Shown here: positions 10,103 through 19,339 of the stretch, in pieces
Layout of the letters: the number at the start of each line of letters is the position of its first letter
Position numbering within the stretch: position 1 is the stretch's first letter
Source of the DNA: Alteripontixanthobacter maritimus
GTDB taxonomy: Bacteria; Pseudomonadota; Alphaproteobacteria; Sphingomonadales; Sphingomonadaceae
NCBI RefSeq assembly: GCF_003340475.1
Contig: NZ_QBKA01000002.1
Coordinates: 1-64,000, forward strand
Direction: 5' to 3'
DNA length: 64,000 nucleotides
The notes under the pieces: generated by a model
What the model saw: the letters and a program-made list of their open reading frames with translations, nothing else
What the model was told of the DNA's origin: nothing
The model's database searches: none
Translations under genes and position numbers: made by a program

Positions 10103-10381
10103 ATGAGCGGGTTCTTCGAGGAAGGCGACTGGTTCGCACCCAAACGGTTCGGTTACGGAGCGGGTATGCCGATCGCGTGGCAGGGCTGGGTGCTGCTTGG
10201 CGGGTTCATCGCGCTGGCGATCGGCGCGGGACTGCTGGCGGAGTACATTCCCGATATCGGTCCTGTCATCGCCTTGGCAGTACTGATTCCTGCCACCATC
10301 GTCTTCCTTGTCATAGCTGCGCGGCGAACCAGAGGCGGTTGGCGCTGGCGCTGGGGTTTGCGCAACAAAGACAGCGAGTAA
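10103..10381 (+). CDS. Small two-helix membrane protein
   Basis: This is a 92-aa product with two hydrophobic segments (about residues 25-46 and 51-70) and a basic Trp/Arg-rich end (RGGWRWRWGLRNK). It starts 4 bases after the hydrolase stop and is very probably in the same operon. The family is not recognised. Confidence 0.6.
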   Translation: MSGFFEEGDWFAPKRFGYGAGMPIAWQGWVLLGGFIALAIGAGLLAEYIPDIGPVIALAVLIPATIVFLVIAARRTRGGWRWRWGLRNKDSE

Positions 10382-10427
10382 ATCTGGCTTAGCGCCCCGT
10401 TAACCCTTTTCCCGTAAGCCGGGCAGT

Positions 10428-11453
10428 ATGGAAAGTTTTGTCATGCCCCGACCCGCCAAATTGCCTTCCCGCCTGTCCGCGCAGAAGGCGAGCCGCCCAT
10501 CGACAACGATGTCGCTCTTGTTGGCGGCCACTGCCATTGCGGCTATTCCGGCTGCCGCCGTTCTGGCCCAGCCAGCCAATTCCGGCTCGCCCTTCACAGT
10601 GGTCGAAAGCGGGCGCAGCTTCGGCACTATCCAGCAGGCCGTTGACACCATCGGCAATGGAACCGGGACTATCGCGATCGCGCCGGGCGAACACCGCCAA
10701 TGCGCGGTACAAAGCGAAGGGTCGATCGCATATTTTGCTGTACAGCCCGGCACCGCCATTTTTGACGGCGTCGCGTGCCAGGGCAAGGCCGCGCTGGTGC
10801 TCGGCGGGCGTGAAGCAAGCGTTTCCGGCCTGATCTTCCGCAAGATGGCGGTGCCCGATTTCAACGGGGCAGGCATCCGTCTGGAAGGCGGCAACCTTAC
10901 CGTGTCACAAAGCTGGTTCATGGATAGCCAGCAGGGCATTCTCGCCAATAACGATCCGGCATCGCGCATCGTTATCGACAAATCGACTTTCAGCGGGCTT
11001 GGCACCTGCGAAGGCCCGGGTGGATGCGCGCATTCCATTTATATCGGCAATTACGGCCATTTGCGCGTCACGCGCAGCCGGTTCGAGCGCGGCACGGGTG
11101 GGCATTATGTGAAGTCACGCTCGGCACGCGTGGACATTGCCTCCTCCAGTTTCGATGACGCCAATGGCCGCGGTACAAATTACATGATCGACCTGCCCGC
11201 AGGGTCTGTCGGCCAAATTACCAACAACTGGTTCGTGCAGGGCCAGAACAAGGACAATTACAGCGCCTTCATCGCAGTGGGTGCGGAAACGATTTCGCAC
11301 AGCAGCGCCGGACTTCAGATTGCCGGCAACGATGCGCGCTTCGCGCCGACCGTACGCCGCGAATCGACCTTCGTGGCGAACTGGACAGACGATAAACTTG
11401 CTATTGGTGACAATACGCTGGCGCCGGGTCTGAAGGTTACCGACCGACGCTAA
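10428..11453 (+). CDS. Secreted right-handed beta-helix protein
   Basis: This is a 341-aa product. After a basic N-terminus and a hydrophobic stretch ending in AVLAQPA (residues 28-49), it shows repeated short beta rungs: GIRLEGGNLTVSQSWF, RIVIDKSTFSG and LRVTRSRFERG. This is the pattern of parallel beta-helix (pectate-lyase-like) folds. The FGTIQQAVDTI segment near the N-terminus is the usual first helix cap. No catalytic site is assigned, and a carbohydrate-related role is only a guess. Confidence 0.7.
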   Translation: MESFVMPRPAKLPSRLSAQKASRPSTTMSLLLAATAIAAIPAAAVLAQPANSGSPFTVVESGRSFGTIQQAVDTIGNGTGTIAIAPGEHRQCAVQSEGSIAYFAVQPGTAIFDGVACQGKAALVLGGREASVSGLIFRKMAVPDFNGAGIRLEGGNLTVSQSWFMDSQQGILANNDPASRIVIDKSTFSGLGTCEGPGGCAHSIYIGNYGHLRVTRSRFERGTGGHYVKSRSARVDIASSSFDDANGRGTNYMIDLPAGSVGQITNNWFVQGQNKDNYSAFIAVGAETISHSSAGLQIAGNDARFAPTVRRESTFVANWTDDKLAIGDNTLAPGLKVTDRR

Positions 11454-11514
11454 AGTCAATCCATTCCGGCACTTTGCGCTGCTTCGCCGGTTGTTAGGGT
11501 GAAGGAGCGATACG

Positions 11515-11787
11515 ATGGCAGGTGGTTGGGCGCGCGATGGCGCGGTGCAGGATCAGATCGACGATACGGTGAATGACGCGGTCGCCGCGGCAAGGGCCAG
11601 GCTGAAAGCGACAGAATCGCGCAAAAGCGCGGAATATTGCGACGATTGCGGAGAAGACATCCCGGACAAGCGCCGCAATGCGCTGCCCGGCGTGAGGACC
11701 TGTGTCGCTTGCCAGTCCGCCCGCGACGCGTCAGTGCGCCATTCCGCCATCAATCGGCGCGGCAGCAAGGATTCCCAGCTTCGATGA
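11515..11787 (+). CDS. DksA/TraR C4-type zinc-finger protein
   Basis: This is a 90-aa product with a helical N-terminal half and a four-cysteine zinc site, YCDDCGEDIP...CVACQ (about residues 42-66). It matches the short TraR/YbiI branch of the DksA family. These bind the secondary channel of RNA polymerase and alter transcription. A single gene just upstream of psd (25 bases), perhaps cotranscribed. Confidence 0.8.
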   Translation: MAGGWARDGAVQDQIDDTVNDAVAAARARLKATESRKSAEYCDDCGEDIPDKRRNALPGVRTCVACQSARDASVRHSAINRRGSKDSQLR

Positions 11788-11812
11788 TCACTTACCTGCG
11801 CGAAGGTTTCGC

Positions 11813-12664
11813 ATGAGCAAGCCGTTTATCTGGCTGCAACACGCCCTGCCGCAACTCGGTCTCACCCGCTTTGCCGGACGGGTGGCTGCGAGCGAGAAGC
11901 CATGGATACGCGACCGCCTGATCGACCGGTTCGTGCGTGCTTACAACGTCGATATGGACGAGGCTGAGCGCGACATCGGCGATTTTGCCAGCTTCAACGA
12001 CTTTTTTGCGCGTAGCCTGAAACCGGGCGCGCGGCCGCTGGCCGATGCCGCCACCCACGTGCTTTGCCCCGCCGATGGCGAAGTCAGCCAGCTCGGTACC
12101 ATCCGCGACGGCCGGATCGTGCAGGCCAAGGGGCACGAATATACGGTTGCCGAACTGTTGGGCGGGGATGAAGCCCTGGCGGCCAGGTTTCATCAGGGTG
12201 ACTTCATCACGATCTATCTCAGCCCCAGCGATTACCACCGGGTACACATGCCAGCTGCAGGAACGCTTCAGAGCACGAGCTATGTGCCGGGCGATCTGTT
12301 CAGCGTGAACCAGACTACGGCTGCCAATGTGCCCGGCCTGTTCGCCCGCAACGAACGCCTGTCCTGCGTGTTCGATAGCGAGCTTGGCACAATGGCCAGC
12401 GTGATGGTCGGCGCGATGATCGTGGCCGGTATCGAGACCGTCTGGGGCGGGCGTGTCGAACCGCCAGAACGCGGGCGCGGCAAACGCCTGCACCGCGAAA
12501 CACCCGGTCGTGCGACGCGGCTGGATGCGGGCGCCGAGATGGGCCGGTTCCTGCTCGGCTCGACCGTTGTGCTGTTGTTCGAACAGGAGAAAATCGAATT
12601 TCTGCCGCAGTTCAAACCCGGCAGCAAAACCCGCATGGGCGAGGCGCTGGCACGCCGATTATAG
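11813..12664 (+). CDS. psd: Phosphatidylserine decarboxylase
   Basis: This is a 283-aa pyruvoyl enzyme of phosphatidylethanolamine synthesis at the inner membrane. The ATG at 11813 follows GAAGG. Motifs are FNDFFARSLKPGARP, CPADGEVSQLG, YLSPSDYHRVHMP and the LGST self-cleavage site near the C-terminus (residues about 245-248). The LGST serine becomes the pyruvoyl group. Length fits the type I family. Convergent with ribA, 12 bases apart. Confidence 0.95.
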   Translation: MSKPFIWLQHALPQLGLTRFAGRVAASEKPWIRDRLIDRFVRAYNVDMDEAERDIGDFASFNDFFARSLKPGARPLADAATHVLCPADGEVSQLGTIRDGRIVQAKGHEYTVAELLGGDEALAARFHQGDFITIYLSPSDYHRVHMPAAGTLQSTSYVPGDLFSVNQTTAANVPGLFARNERLSCVFDSELGTMASVMVGAMIVAGIETVWGGRVEPPERGRGKRLHRETPGRATRLDAGAEMGRFLLGSTVVLLFEQEKIEFLPQFKPGSKTRMGEALARRL

Positions 12665-12676
12665 GCAGAGGCGGCT

Positions 12677-13813
12677 CTATTCGAGCAGATGCCCCGACCG
12701 GTCGCGTTTGGTTGCCAGATATCGTGTATTGTGCGGGTTGTCTGGCAGTTGGTGCGGCACCCGTTCTACAGTGGTCACACCGGCTTCTATCAACGCGTCG
12801 ACTTTGCGCGGATTGTTGGTCAGCAGACGGATCGCGGGAACACCCAGCAGTTCCAGCATTCTGGCGGCCGTGCCGAAATCGCGGGATTCGTCGGGCAGAC
12901 CCAGCCGTTGGTTGGCATCCACCGTATCGAACCCCTCATCCTGCAAACGGTAAGCGCGCAGTTTGTTGACGAGCCCGATGCCGCGCCCTTCCTGCCGCAT
13001 ATACAACAGAACGCCCCAGCCGCCATTATCCGCCGCCTCCTGCGCCATTTGCGCCAGCGCCGCGTCGAGCTGCGGGCCGCAATCGCATTTCAGGCTGCCG
13101 AGCGCGTCCCCCGTCAGGCATTCGGAATGCAGCCGGACCAGCGGCACGCGGTCGCCGCTCTGCTGCCCCATCACCAATGCGACGTGCTCTCGCAGATCGT
13201 CGGCGCTGCGGAAGGCGATGATCTGCGCGTCCGCAGATGCCGTGACCGGCAGTTTCGCGCGTGTGACGATGACCAGCCGATCCCGGTCTGCGAGATGGGC
13301 AATGTCCGCCGGATCGAAAGGCTGCGCTTCGCCTGCATCACTTGAATCGACCAGAAAAGCCGGGAGAATTCCGGCGATGCGGGCCAGTTCCAGCGCGGCG
13401 ATGGCGGCTTCTTCGAAGTCCAGCGTCTCCGCGACAAACGGCCCCTTCAACGGCGCAGCAAGATCCAGCGCCGGATCGGCTATCGGCAGGGCGGCGCGCA
13501 AATCGAACGCTTCTGCTCCGCGTATCAGGACCGGCGCATTCGGCTCCGCCGCAGCCCGCTGATTGGTGAGTTTGAGCGTTGCTGCACGGGCAGACGAAAC
13601 CAGCATCCGGCCTGCCTTCGCCTGCGAAGCCACTGCGGTTTCGACCGGTAGCAAGACCGGACCGGCGGCAAGCGCAATAGGCCAGCCGTGGCGCAACGCA
13701 TCCACCGCCTGCGCCGCCCGTCTCGCAGGAGAGGGGCCCGGGATTGGGGTGCCTGTCCCGCTCAGAGGTCGAACCCGGTAATCAGCGGTATGTGATCGGA
13801 CGGTTTCTCCCAC
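12677..13813 (-). CDS. ribA: GTP cyclohydrolase II with an N-terminal extension domain
   Basis: This is the first step of riboflavin synthesis. The C-terminal half holds VPLVRLHSECLTGDALGSLKCDCGPQ (zinc cysteines), LLYMRQEGRGIGLVNKLRAY and LLTNNPRK, all GCH II signatures. The N-terminal ~170 residues resemble the extra domain seen in alphaproteobacterial RibA and lack DHBP synthase motifs. The longest frame starts at 13813 and overlaps xth by 52 bases. A GTG about 25 codons further in (before DALRHGW) or a CTG is also possible, so the start is uncertain. Confidence 0.88.
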   Translation of the reverse strand: MGETVRSHTADYRVRPLSGTGTPIPGPSPARRAAQAVDALRHGWPIALAAGPVLLPVETAVASQAKAGRMLVSSARAATLKLTNQRAAAEPNAPVLIRGAEAFDLRAALPIADPALDLAAPLKGPFVAETLDFEEAAIAALELARIAGILPAFLVDSSDAGEAQPFDPADIAHLADRDRLVIVTRAKLPVTASADAQIIAFRSADDLREHVALVMGQQSGDRVPLVRLHSECLTGDALGSLKCDCGPQLDAALAQMAQEAADNGGWGVLLYMRQEGRGIGLVNKLRAYRLQDEGFDTVDANQRLGLPDESRDFGTAARMLELLGVPAIRLLTNNPRKVDALIEAGVTTVERVPHQLPDNPHNTRYLATKRDRSGHLLE

Positions 13814-14601
13814 CCGCGCGCCTCTTCAAGCACGCTGTGCGATACCGCCTGTTTGGCAAGTTCGGGGCTGGCCCACATATGGTCGAGCCGCCGCCCGCGA
13901 TCGCCCTTGGTGTAATCTTTCGCGCGATAGGACCACCACGAGAAATAGCGTTGGGGATCGGCAATGAATTCGCGGCCCAAATCGATCCAGCCATGCGCAT
14001 CCTGGAACCGCTTCAGTGTTTCCACTTCCAGCGGCGTATGGCTGACCACTTTCAGCAATTGTTTGTGGCTCCAGACATCGCTTTCCAACGGGGCGATGTT
14101 GAAGTCGCCTACGATCAGCGTGGGTTTGTCGAGCGCATCTGCCCATTCGGTCATGCGGCCCAGAAAATCGAGCTTCTGGCCGAATTTGGGGTTCACCGCC
14201 CGGTCGGGAACATCACCGCCAGCGGGCACGTAGACATTCTCGATAAACATATCCCGCCCCACCAGCTCAACGCCGACGTGACGAGCCTCGCCATTGGCCT
14301 GCCAGTCGAGCTTCGAGGATTCGCGGATCGGCAAACGGCTGACCGTGGCTACCCCGTGATACCCCTTCTGCCCGGACAGGGCGACGTGCGGATAACCGGC
14401 TTCGGCGAAGGCTTCGAACGGGAAGAATTTCTCCTCCGTCTTGATCTCCTGCAGGCACAGGACATCGGGCGCGTGCTCTTTCAGATAATGCGCAACAATG
14501 GGCATACGCAGCCGCACGGAATTGATGTTCCAAGTGGCGACCGTGATATCGGGCGTGACATTGGGGGTGACATTGCTTTGTGGATTTGTGGGCGCGTTCA
14601 T
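13762..14601 (-). CDS. xth: Exodeoxyribonuclease III
   Basis: This is a 279-aa AP endonuclease/3'-5' exonuclease of base excision repair. The ATG at 14599-14601 is followed by TVATWNINSVRLRM. Other motifs are CLQEIKTEEKFFP, the ENVYVPAGGD block, GDFNIAP and the catalytic RRLDHMWAS...SDHIPLI. The longer frame to 14739 has no homology-like content. Confidence 0.95.
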   Translation of the reverse strand: MNAPTNPQSNVTPNVTPDITVATWNINSVRLRMPIVAHYLKEHAPDVLCLQEIKTEEKFFPFEAFAEAGYPHVALSGQKGYHGVATVSRLPIRESSKLDWQANGEARHVGVELVGRDMFIENVYVPAGGDVPDRAVNPKFGQKLDFLGRMTEWADALDKPTLIVGDFNIAPLESDVWSHKQLLKVVSHTPLEVETLKRFQDAHGWIDLGREFIADPQRYFSWWSYRAKDYTKGDRGRRLDHMWASPELAKQAVSHSVLEEARGWEKPSDHIPLITGFDL

Positions 14602-14915
14602 GGCGCATGCCTTAGGTCGCGGCGCGCATGGCGGCAAGCCGCCACCCCTTCGCGCCTTTCCGCCCGGATGGCTGGCGATTCGGCCTCCCCGAACGACTAG
14701 AAACCCCCGCACCGGGGGCATTGGCGCGAGGGCTTCCATTCAGCGTTCGTCACGCTTTTGTACAAGGGGATGCTATGTGGAAGATCAGGGCAACAGGGGG
14801 GAAACCCGCCTTCCATCCACCTTGCCCTTTAAGCAATTACGCCTCTTAGCGTTGCCCGCAAATGAACGAGCACGCGCCCGCCATCGCGGCCGAAGCACGC
14901 TTCGCGCCGCGTCGT
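14602..14915. other. Intergenic region between xth and lolA
   Basis: I see no gene in these 314 bases. Short frames here have no start or composition support. They contain the hairpin at 14704-14718 and a GC-rich imperfect palindrome just upstream of xth. Confidence 0.6.
14704..14718 (-). terminator. Possible terminator for lolA
   Basis: On the minus strand a CCCCC/GGGGG stem with a 5-base loop is followed by TTTCT. It lies about 200 bases past the lolA stop and before xth. The short U-tract makes it a moderate candidate. Confidence 0.4.
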
Positions 14916-15602
14916 TTACCTGCCGCGACGAGACGAGCCGCGCGGGTCCTTGAACTTGAACGCATTGTCAGCGACCGACACGCCGTAGCGGTGGTTCTTC
15001 AAATCCACCCTGGTCCGGTGGTTCTGCGAATCAAGCGCGACCCAATTGTTCAGCCGCCACCCGCCGGGCGCCTTGGCATCCTTGACGAAGATCATCGTAA
15101 TCACGCCGAATTCGGGGCGCTTGGGATCGCGTACTTCCACGCTCAGCACATTCGGATTGCCGGTTGCGTTGAGCTTTCCGAACTTCTTCACATCGCGAGT
15201 GGGATCGAGCAGCGCGCCCAATGGCGAATTGCTGATCGGCCAACGCTGGACCTGGTCCACTTCATAATCGACGAGATAGAGCGACTTGCCGTTCGAGACG
15301 ACGAGCATCGGAATGCCCTTTTCGTACTGGAAACGGATCTTGCCGGGGCGTTTTAACGTCATAACGCCGCGAATGGATTTGCCGGCGCGGTCGGTCTGGA
15401 CGAAGTCCGCCTTCATCGTGGCGATACCGCGCAGTGCGGACACGGCGCTGTCGAGACTGCCGGTACTGGCCTGCGCCGTGGCAGGTGCGGGCATCGTCAG
15501 CATAGCTGTTGCGGGAATGGCGAATGCGGCTGCGGCGGCCACACAGAAACCAAGCGGTTTGCGTATTGTCTGGGCGGCGAATAGGTTTTTCATTGCTGTC
15601 AT
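14916..15602 (-). CDS. lolA: Outer-membrane lipoprotein carrier protein LolA
   Basis: This periplasmic chaperone ferries lipoproteins from LolCDE to the outer membrane. Signal peptide MKNLFAAQTIRKP...ATAQA, then MKADFVQTDRAGKSIRGVMTLKRPGKIRFQYE, the LolA beta-strand hallmark. SLYLVDYEVDQVQRWPI follows. Starts at 15602 (MTAMKNL) and 15593 (MKNL) are both possible. The former has GGAGC before it, held in a hairpin. Length (about 225 aa) is normal. Confidence 0.9.
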   Translation of the reverse strand: MTAMKNLFAAQTIRKPLGFCVAAAAAFAIPATAMLTMPAPATAQASTGSLDSAVSALRGIATMKADFVQTDRAGKSIRGVMTLKRPGKIRFQYEKGIPMLVVSNGKSLYLVDYEVDQVQRWPISNSPLGALLDPTRDVKKFGKLNATGNPNVLSVEVRDPKRPEFGVITMIFVKDAKAPGGWRLNNWVALDSQNHRTRVDLKNHRYGVSVADNAFKFKDPRGSSRRGR

Positions 15603-15626
15603 GCTCCGGGCGATAGTGCCGGAGCA
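15602..15626 (-). promoter_or_regulatory. Hairpin at the lolA translation start
   Basis: A perfect 8-base inverted repeat, TGCTCCGG / CCGGAGCA, has a 9-base loop. Its 3' arm on the transcript supplies the GGAGC before the ATG at 15602 and runs into that codon. It could restrict initiation at 15602, favouring 15593. A second inverted repeat (15649-15655 and 15674-15680, CGGTTCC/GGAACCG) lies between it and rpmG. Confidence 0.4.
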
Positions 15627-15697
15627 TTGAACCATCACTGAACCCACCCGGTTCCTGCCGTTCATGAATTTTGGGAACCGAGGCCCGAAACTCGACC

Positions 15698-15865
15698 TTA
15701 CTTGATCTTGGCTTCCTTGAACTCGACATGCTTGCGCGCAATCGGATCGTATTTGCGGAAAGTCATCTTTTCGGTGATGTTCCGCGGGTTCTTGGTGGTG
15801 GTGTAAAAGAAGCCGGTGTCTTCGGTCGAGACGAGCTTGATCTTGACGGTTGCTGACTTCGCCAT
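15698..15865 (-). CDS. rpmG: 50S ribosomal protein L33
   Basis: This is a 55-aa protein from the ATG at 15863-15865. [23 protein letters not shown], then [16 protein letters not shown] and a [11 protein letters not shown] end, are typical of alphaproteobacterial L33. It has no CxxC zinc pairs, as in the C-minus form. Confidence 0.97.
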   Translation of the reverse strand: MAKSATVKIKLVSTEDTGFFYTTTKNPRNITEKMTFRKYDPIARKHVEFKEAKIK

Positions 15866-16078
15866 GGCGGTATCCTGATGAAAGCGGGGCGGCCCTTCGT
15901 GCAAGGAACGCCGCAGAAACGAAACAGGCGACGCTCCCGAAAAACGGGATGCCGCCCTTGTGCGGCGCTCCTTTGGTGCAGGGCCGGGTGAAAGTCAAGC
16001 GTGGCAGGCAGGCCGGCGGTAGTATAGTGGCACTTTGCAACCGTTATGGTGAGCCAACGAAACCAAGGAGAGAATACC

Positions 16079-16459
16079 ATGTTCAGTCACGTCATGCTGG
16101 GGGCCGACGATATTGAGGCTTCCAAGAAATTCTACGACGCCTGCTTCAAGGCGCTGGGCGGCCGCGAAGGCAGCATGGATCCCAAGGGCCGTGTTATCTA
16201 TATGCATAATGGCGGCATCTTCCTGCTGTCCAAACCCATCGACGGCAAACCCGCGACTTTTGCCAATGGCGGTACGATCGGCTTTGCAGTGGAAAGCGAA
16301 GAACAGGGCGAGGCCTGGCACAAGGCCGGACTGGAAGCGGGCGGCACCGCCATCGAAGACCCACCCGGCATCCGGGAAAGCGAGATCGGCAATATGTACC
16401 TCGCGTACCTGCGCGACCCCGCTGGCAACAAGATCTGCGTGATGAAACGCATGGGGTGA
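16079..16459 (+). CDS. VOC (glyoxalase/bleomycin-resistance) family protein
   Basis: This is a 126-aa product, ATG at 16079 after AAGGAG. MFSHVMLGADDIEASKKFYDA starts a betaalphabetabetabeta module, with LAYLRDPAGNKICVM at the end. These small VOC proteins are metal-dependent lyases or dioxygenases. The substrate cannot be told. Confidence 0.85.
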   Translation: MFSHVMLGADDIEASKKFYDACFKALGGREGSMDPKGRVIYMHNGGIFLLSKPIDGKPATFANGGTIGFAVESEEQGEAWHKAGLEAGGTAIEDPPGIRESEIGNMYLAYLRDPAGNKICVMKRMG

Positions 16460-16522
16460 TTGGGTAAAACGTTTGCGGGCCGGGGCGGGTAGGTCTGCCC
16501 CGGCCTGCCTTTGCCGAGACAC

Positions 16523-17428
16523 TTAAACCGGTTGCGGTTCGCGAAGCTGATATTTCGGACAATCGGACCGGCAAATCCCGTCATGCGACCATTCCGGCGG
16601 GCGATACAGGTAGGCGACCTTGTCCTGCCAACGCGGTGCAGTGTCCATCCGCTCCTGCAACTGCTTGAGCCCGGCAAATTGCGCGGTAAGCGGATTGTAG
16701 TCATACACCGGCTTCACCAGCCCGGGGTTCGGTTCCTCGTCGAGATAGGCAGTGCTGCTGAACATACGGTCGAAAAGCAGCGTAACCTGGCTGTAGTTTC
16801 TGTCGATATATTGTGGTTGGTTGGCGTGATGGACCTTGTGCATTTTGGGCGTCATGAACACCCGGTCGAGCCATCCGAGACGCGGTACGTAGCTTGCATG
16901 GTTCCAGATACCATAAGCATTGGTGAGTACGCTGACCGCGATATAGACCACTGGATCAATTCCAATGAAGGCCGGAACGACGGCGAACAATCGCTTCAGT
17001 TGACCGTCGAGGAAAAATCCCCGCGCCGCGGTGGAATGGTTGAATTCGTTGGAAGAGTGATGGATTGCATGAAACGCCCATAACAGGCCGACCCGGTGGT
17101 TGAGCCGGTGGTCCCAGTAATATGCCAGTTCATGAGCCAGGAAGGCGATGGGGATCGCAATCCACAACGCAATATCTTCGAATAAGCGTAAATTATCATA
17201 GACAAGCACATAAAGCGCGAGCGGTATCAAAATACCAAGCACGAGGTTCAGCGTGCTCGACATGAGGTTAAGCCCGATAGAGGCAAGCGCGTCCTTGTTG
17301 TCGTAATCCGGATTGCCGCGAATTGCCCAGATGCGTTCGAGGATTACGCTGCCGAAATACACTCCCGCCAGGATCCACAGCGAAACTGGCCCGCCGACAA
17401 ATTCGACTACTTCCCGAAGGCTTTCCAT
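16523..17428 (-). CDS. Sterol desaturase / fatty acid hydroxylase family membrane protein
   Basis: This is a 301-aa integral membrane protein. The di-iron histidine clusters are visible as HELAYYWDHRLNH, HAIHHSS and KMHKVHH. Hydrophobic segments lie at about residues 10-30, 50-75 and 85-105. Bacterial members hydroxylate lipids or carotenoids; the substrate here is unknown. A family III N-terminus with FVGGPVSLWILAGVYFGSVILERIW is intact. Confidence 0.9.
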   Translation of the reverse strand: MESLREVVEFVGGPVSLWILAGVYFGSVILERIWAIRGNPDYDNKDALASIGLNLMSSTLNLVLGILIPLALYVLVYDNLRLFEDIALWIAIPIAFLAHELAYYWDHRLNHRVGLLWAFHAIHHSSNEFNHSTAARGFFLDGQLKRLFAVVPAFIGIDPVVYIAVSVLTNAYGIWNHASYVPRLGWLDRVFMTPKMHKVHHANQPQYIDRNYSQVTLLFDRMFSSTAYLDEEPNPGLVKPVYDYNPLTAQFAGLKQLQERMDTAPRWQDKVAYLYRPPEWSHDGICRSDCPKYQLREPQPV

Positions 17429-17489
17429 GCATGCAATCTATCAGACGGCAATGCAGAAGCAACCCATGGGTCATTGTGCCGCAGGAACG

Positions 17490-18101
17490 TCACCCACTCC
17501 CACTAATTTCGAACACCGCATATTCCGCGCGCCAATTCGCCCCTGCTGGGCTTATTTCGCGTTCGCGGGTGAAGAACCAGCGGCGTTCAATGGTGATGCC
17601 GAGGCCTGCCGCCAATTCCTCGAAATCGCGTACGGTTACGTGGTGGATATTCTGCGTTTCGTACCACGTCACCGGCAAATGCCGCGTCACCGGCATCCGG
17701 CCGCGCAGCAGCAGCGCGCGGCGCATCCGCCAATAGGCGAAATTGGGGAAGCTGATGAAGGAGCGGCGGCCCACGCGCAGCAGTTCGGCCAGCATCCGGT
17801 CGGGCCGGGCGGCGGTTTGCAGCGTCTGGCTCAATACCGCGTAATCGAATGCGCCGTCGGGGTAGAAGGTGAGGTCGCGGTCGGCGTCGCCCTGCACCAC
17901 GCTCAACCCGCGCGCCACGCAGCGTTCCACGCTCGGTCCGTCGATCTCGATCCCGCGCGCATCCACGCCCTTGGTATCGCGCAGCACCGCCATCAGCGCC
18001 CCGTCGCCGCAGCCGACGTCCAGCACCCGCACGCCAGCGGGCACTTCGCGCGCGATCACCTCGAGGTCGGGGCGCAAATCGTAGGACACCGCCTCAGCCA
18101 C
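17490..18101 (-). CDS. metW: Methionine biosynthesis protein MetW
   Basis: This is a 203-aa SAM-binding-fold protein paired with MetX for homoserine acylation. The GTG at 18099-18101 overlaps the metX stop by 8 bases and gives [17 protein letters not shown]. The motif [15 protein letters not shown] is followed by [20 protein letters not shown] and [10 protein letters not shown], all typical MetW signatures. The longer frame to 18158 lies inside metX. Confidence 0.93.
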   Translation of the reverse strand: MAEAVSYDLRPDLEVIAREVPAGVRVLDVGCGDGALMAVLRDTKGVDARGIEIDGPSVERCVARGLSVVQGDADRDLTFYPDGAFDYAVLSQTLQTAARPDRMLAELLRVGRRSFISFPNFAYWRMRRALLLRGRMPVTRHLPVTWYETQNIHHVTVRDFEELAAGLGITIERRWFFTREREISPAGANWRAEYAVFEISGSG

Positions 18102-19221
18102 CCAGGAACCCCCGCACAACCCGGTCGAGCGGCGGCACGTCGAGCAAAAAGCTGTCATGGCCGTAGGGAGCGCTCAATTCCACGAAGCTGACCGGCGCGC
18201 CCGCCGCATTCAGCGCGTGCACGATGTGGCGCGATTCGGCGGTGGGATACAGCCAGTCGGTGTCGAAGCTAACAAGGCAGAATCGCGCCGAGCTGCCAGC
18301 GAACGCAGCAGCAAGCTGGCCGCCCCCTTGCTCGCCCGCAAATTCTTCTGCCAGATCGAAGTAATCCATCGCACGGGTGATGTAGAGGTAGCTGTTGGCA
18401 TCGAACCGGCGGGTGAAACCGCTCCCTTGGTAACGCAAATAGCTTTCCACCTGGAAATCCGCATCGAAGCCGAAACTCTTTTCGCCCGCGCTACCATCGG
18501 GGCGGTCCTGCAACCGCCGCCCGAACTTTTCCGTCAGCCCCTCTTCGGAAAGATAGGTGATATGCGCCGCCATCCGCGCCACGGCCAAACCCGCATCCGG
18601 TTGCTTGCTGGACGCGTAGTAATCGCCGCCCGCCCAAGCCGGATCGGCCATGATCGCCTGCCGGCCAACCTCGTGGAAGGCGATGTTCTGTGCCGAATGC
18701 CGCGCGGTTGTGGCAATTGCCAGAACCCGTTCGGTTCGCCCCGGAAAGTTTGCTGCCAGGCTCAGCGCCTGCATCCCGCCCATCGATCCGCCGACGACAG
18801 CGTGCAGCCGTTCGATACCCAGCCCGTCCAGCAGTCCCACCAGCCCGCGCACCATGTCGCGGATAGTGATGACGGGGAACCGCATGGCGTAAGGCTTCCC
18901 ATCGGCCGCGGGCGAGGCAGGGCCGGTGGAGCCAAGACAGCTACCGATGACATTTGCGCAGATCACGAAATATCTGGCCGTGTCGATCGGCTTGCCCGGC
19001 CCGACCATGCGGTCCCACCACCCCGGTTTGCCCGTTACCGGATGCGTGCTGGCGAGGTATTGGTCGCCCGTAAGCGCATGACAGACCAGGATGGCGTTGC
19101 TCTTGTCCGCCGCCAGCTCGCCATAACTCTCATACGCAATTTGCGCAGCATCCAGCGCTTGCCCGCTATCGAGCGGCAACGGTACCGGCAGGGTAAGGGT
19201 TGTGGGTTTGCGGACGGACAT
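18094..19221 (-). CDS. metX: Homoserine O-acyltransferase
   Basis: This is a 375-aa alpha/beta-hydrolase-fold enzyme of methionine synthesis. [16 protein letters not shown], the nucleophile elbow [12 protein letters not shown], and SFDTDWLYP plus [11 protein letters not shown] supply the catalytic Ser, Asp and His. ATG at 19219-19221; the upstream extension falls within the repeat region. The neighbour metW and the coupling are conserved. Confidence 0.95.
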   Translation of the reverse strand: MSVRKPTTLTLPVPLPLDSGQALDAAQIAYESYGELAADKSNAILVCHALTGDQYLASTHPVTGKPGWWDRMVGPGKPIDTARYFVICANVIGSCLGSTGPASPAADGKPYAMRFPVITIRDMVRGLVGLLDGLGIERLHAVVGGSMGGMQALSLAANFPGRTERVLAIATTARHSAQNIAFHEVGRQAIMADPAWAGGDYYASSKQPDAGLAVARMAAHITYLSEEGLTEKFGRRLQDRPDGSAGEKSFGFDADFQVESYLRYQGSGFTRRFDANSYLYITRAMDYFDLAEEFAGEQGGGQLAAAFAGSSARFCLVSFDTDWLYPTAESRHIVHALNAAGAPVSFVELSAPYGHDSFLLDVPPLDRVVRGFLGG

Positions 19222-19235
19222 AAGAGAGAAAGTAC

Positions 19236-19314
19236 GATCCTTCGACAGGGTCGGGATGAGCGGGTTCAAGAACAATGGCTCCCTAACCGCTCGTCCTGAG
19301 CTTGTCGAAGGACC
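19236..19314. repeat. Dispersed palindromic repeat (CCTTCGACA...GTCGAAGG type)
   Basis: Two imperfect inverted arms, 19236-19266 and 19285-19314, share CCTTCGACAnGnTCnGGAnGAGCGG. This unit is a familiar intergenic palindrome in sphingomonad genomes (recalled, not checked). It is followed by a T tract (19316-19320) and lies between the divergent metX and hisC genes, so it probably affects their leaders. Confidence 0.7.
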
Positions 19315-19339
19315 GTTTTTCCTTAAGGGACCGGTGGCC

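Noticed and set aside
19222-19339. SAM riboswitch before metX
   Set aside because: I could not find a convincing SAM-II or SAM-I core; the space is mostly the dispersed repeat.
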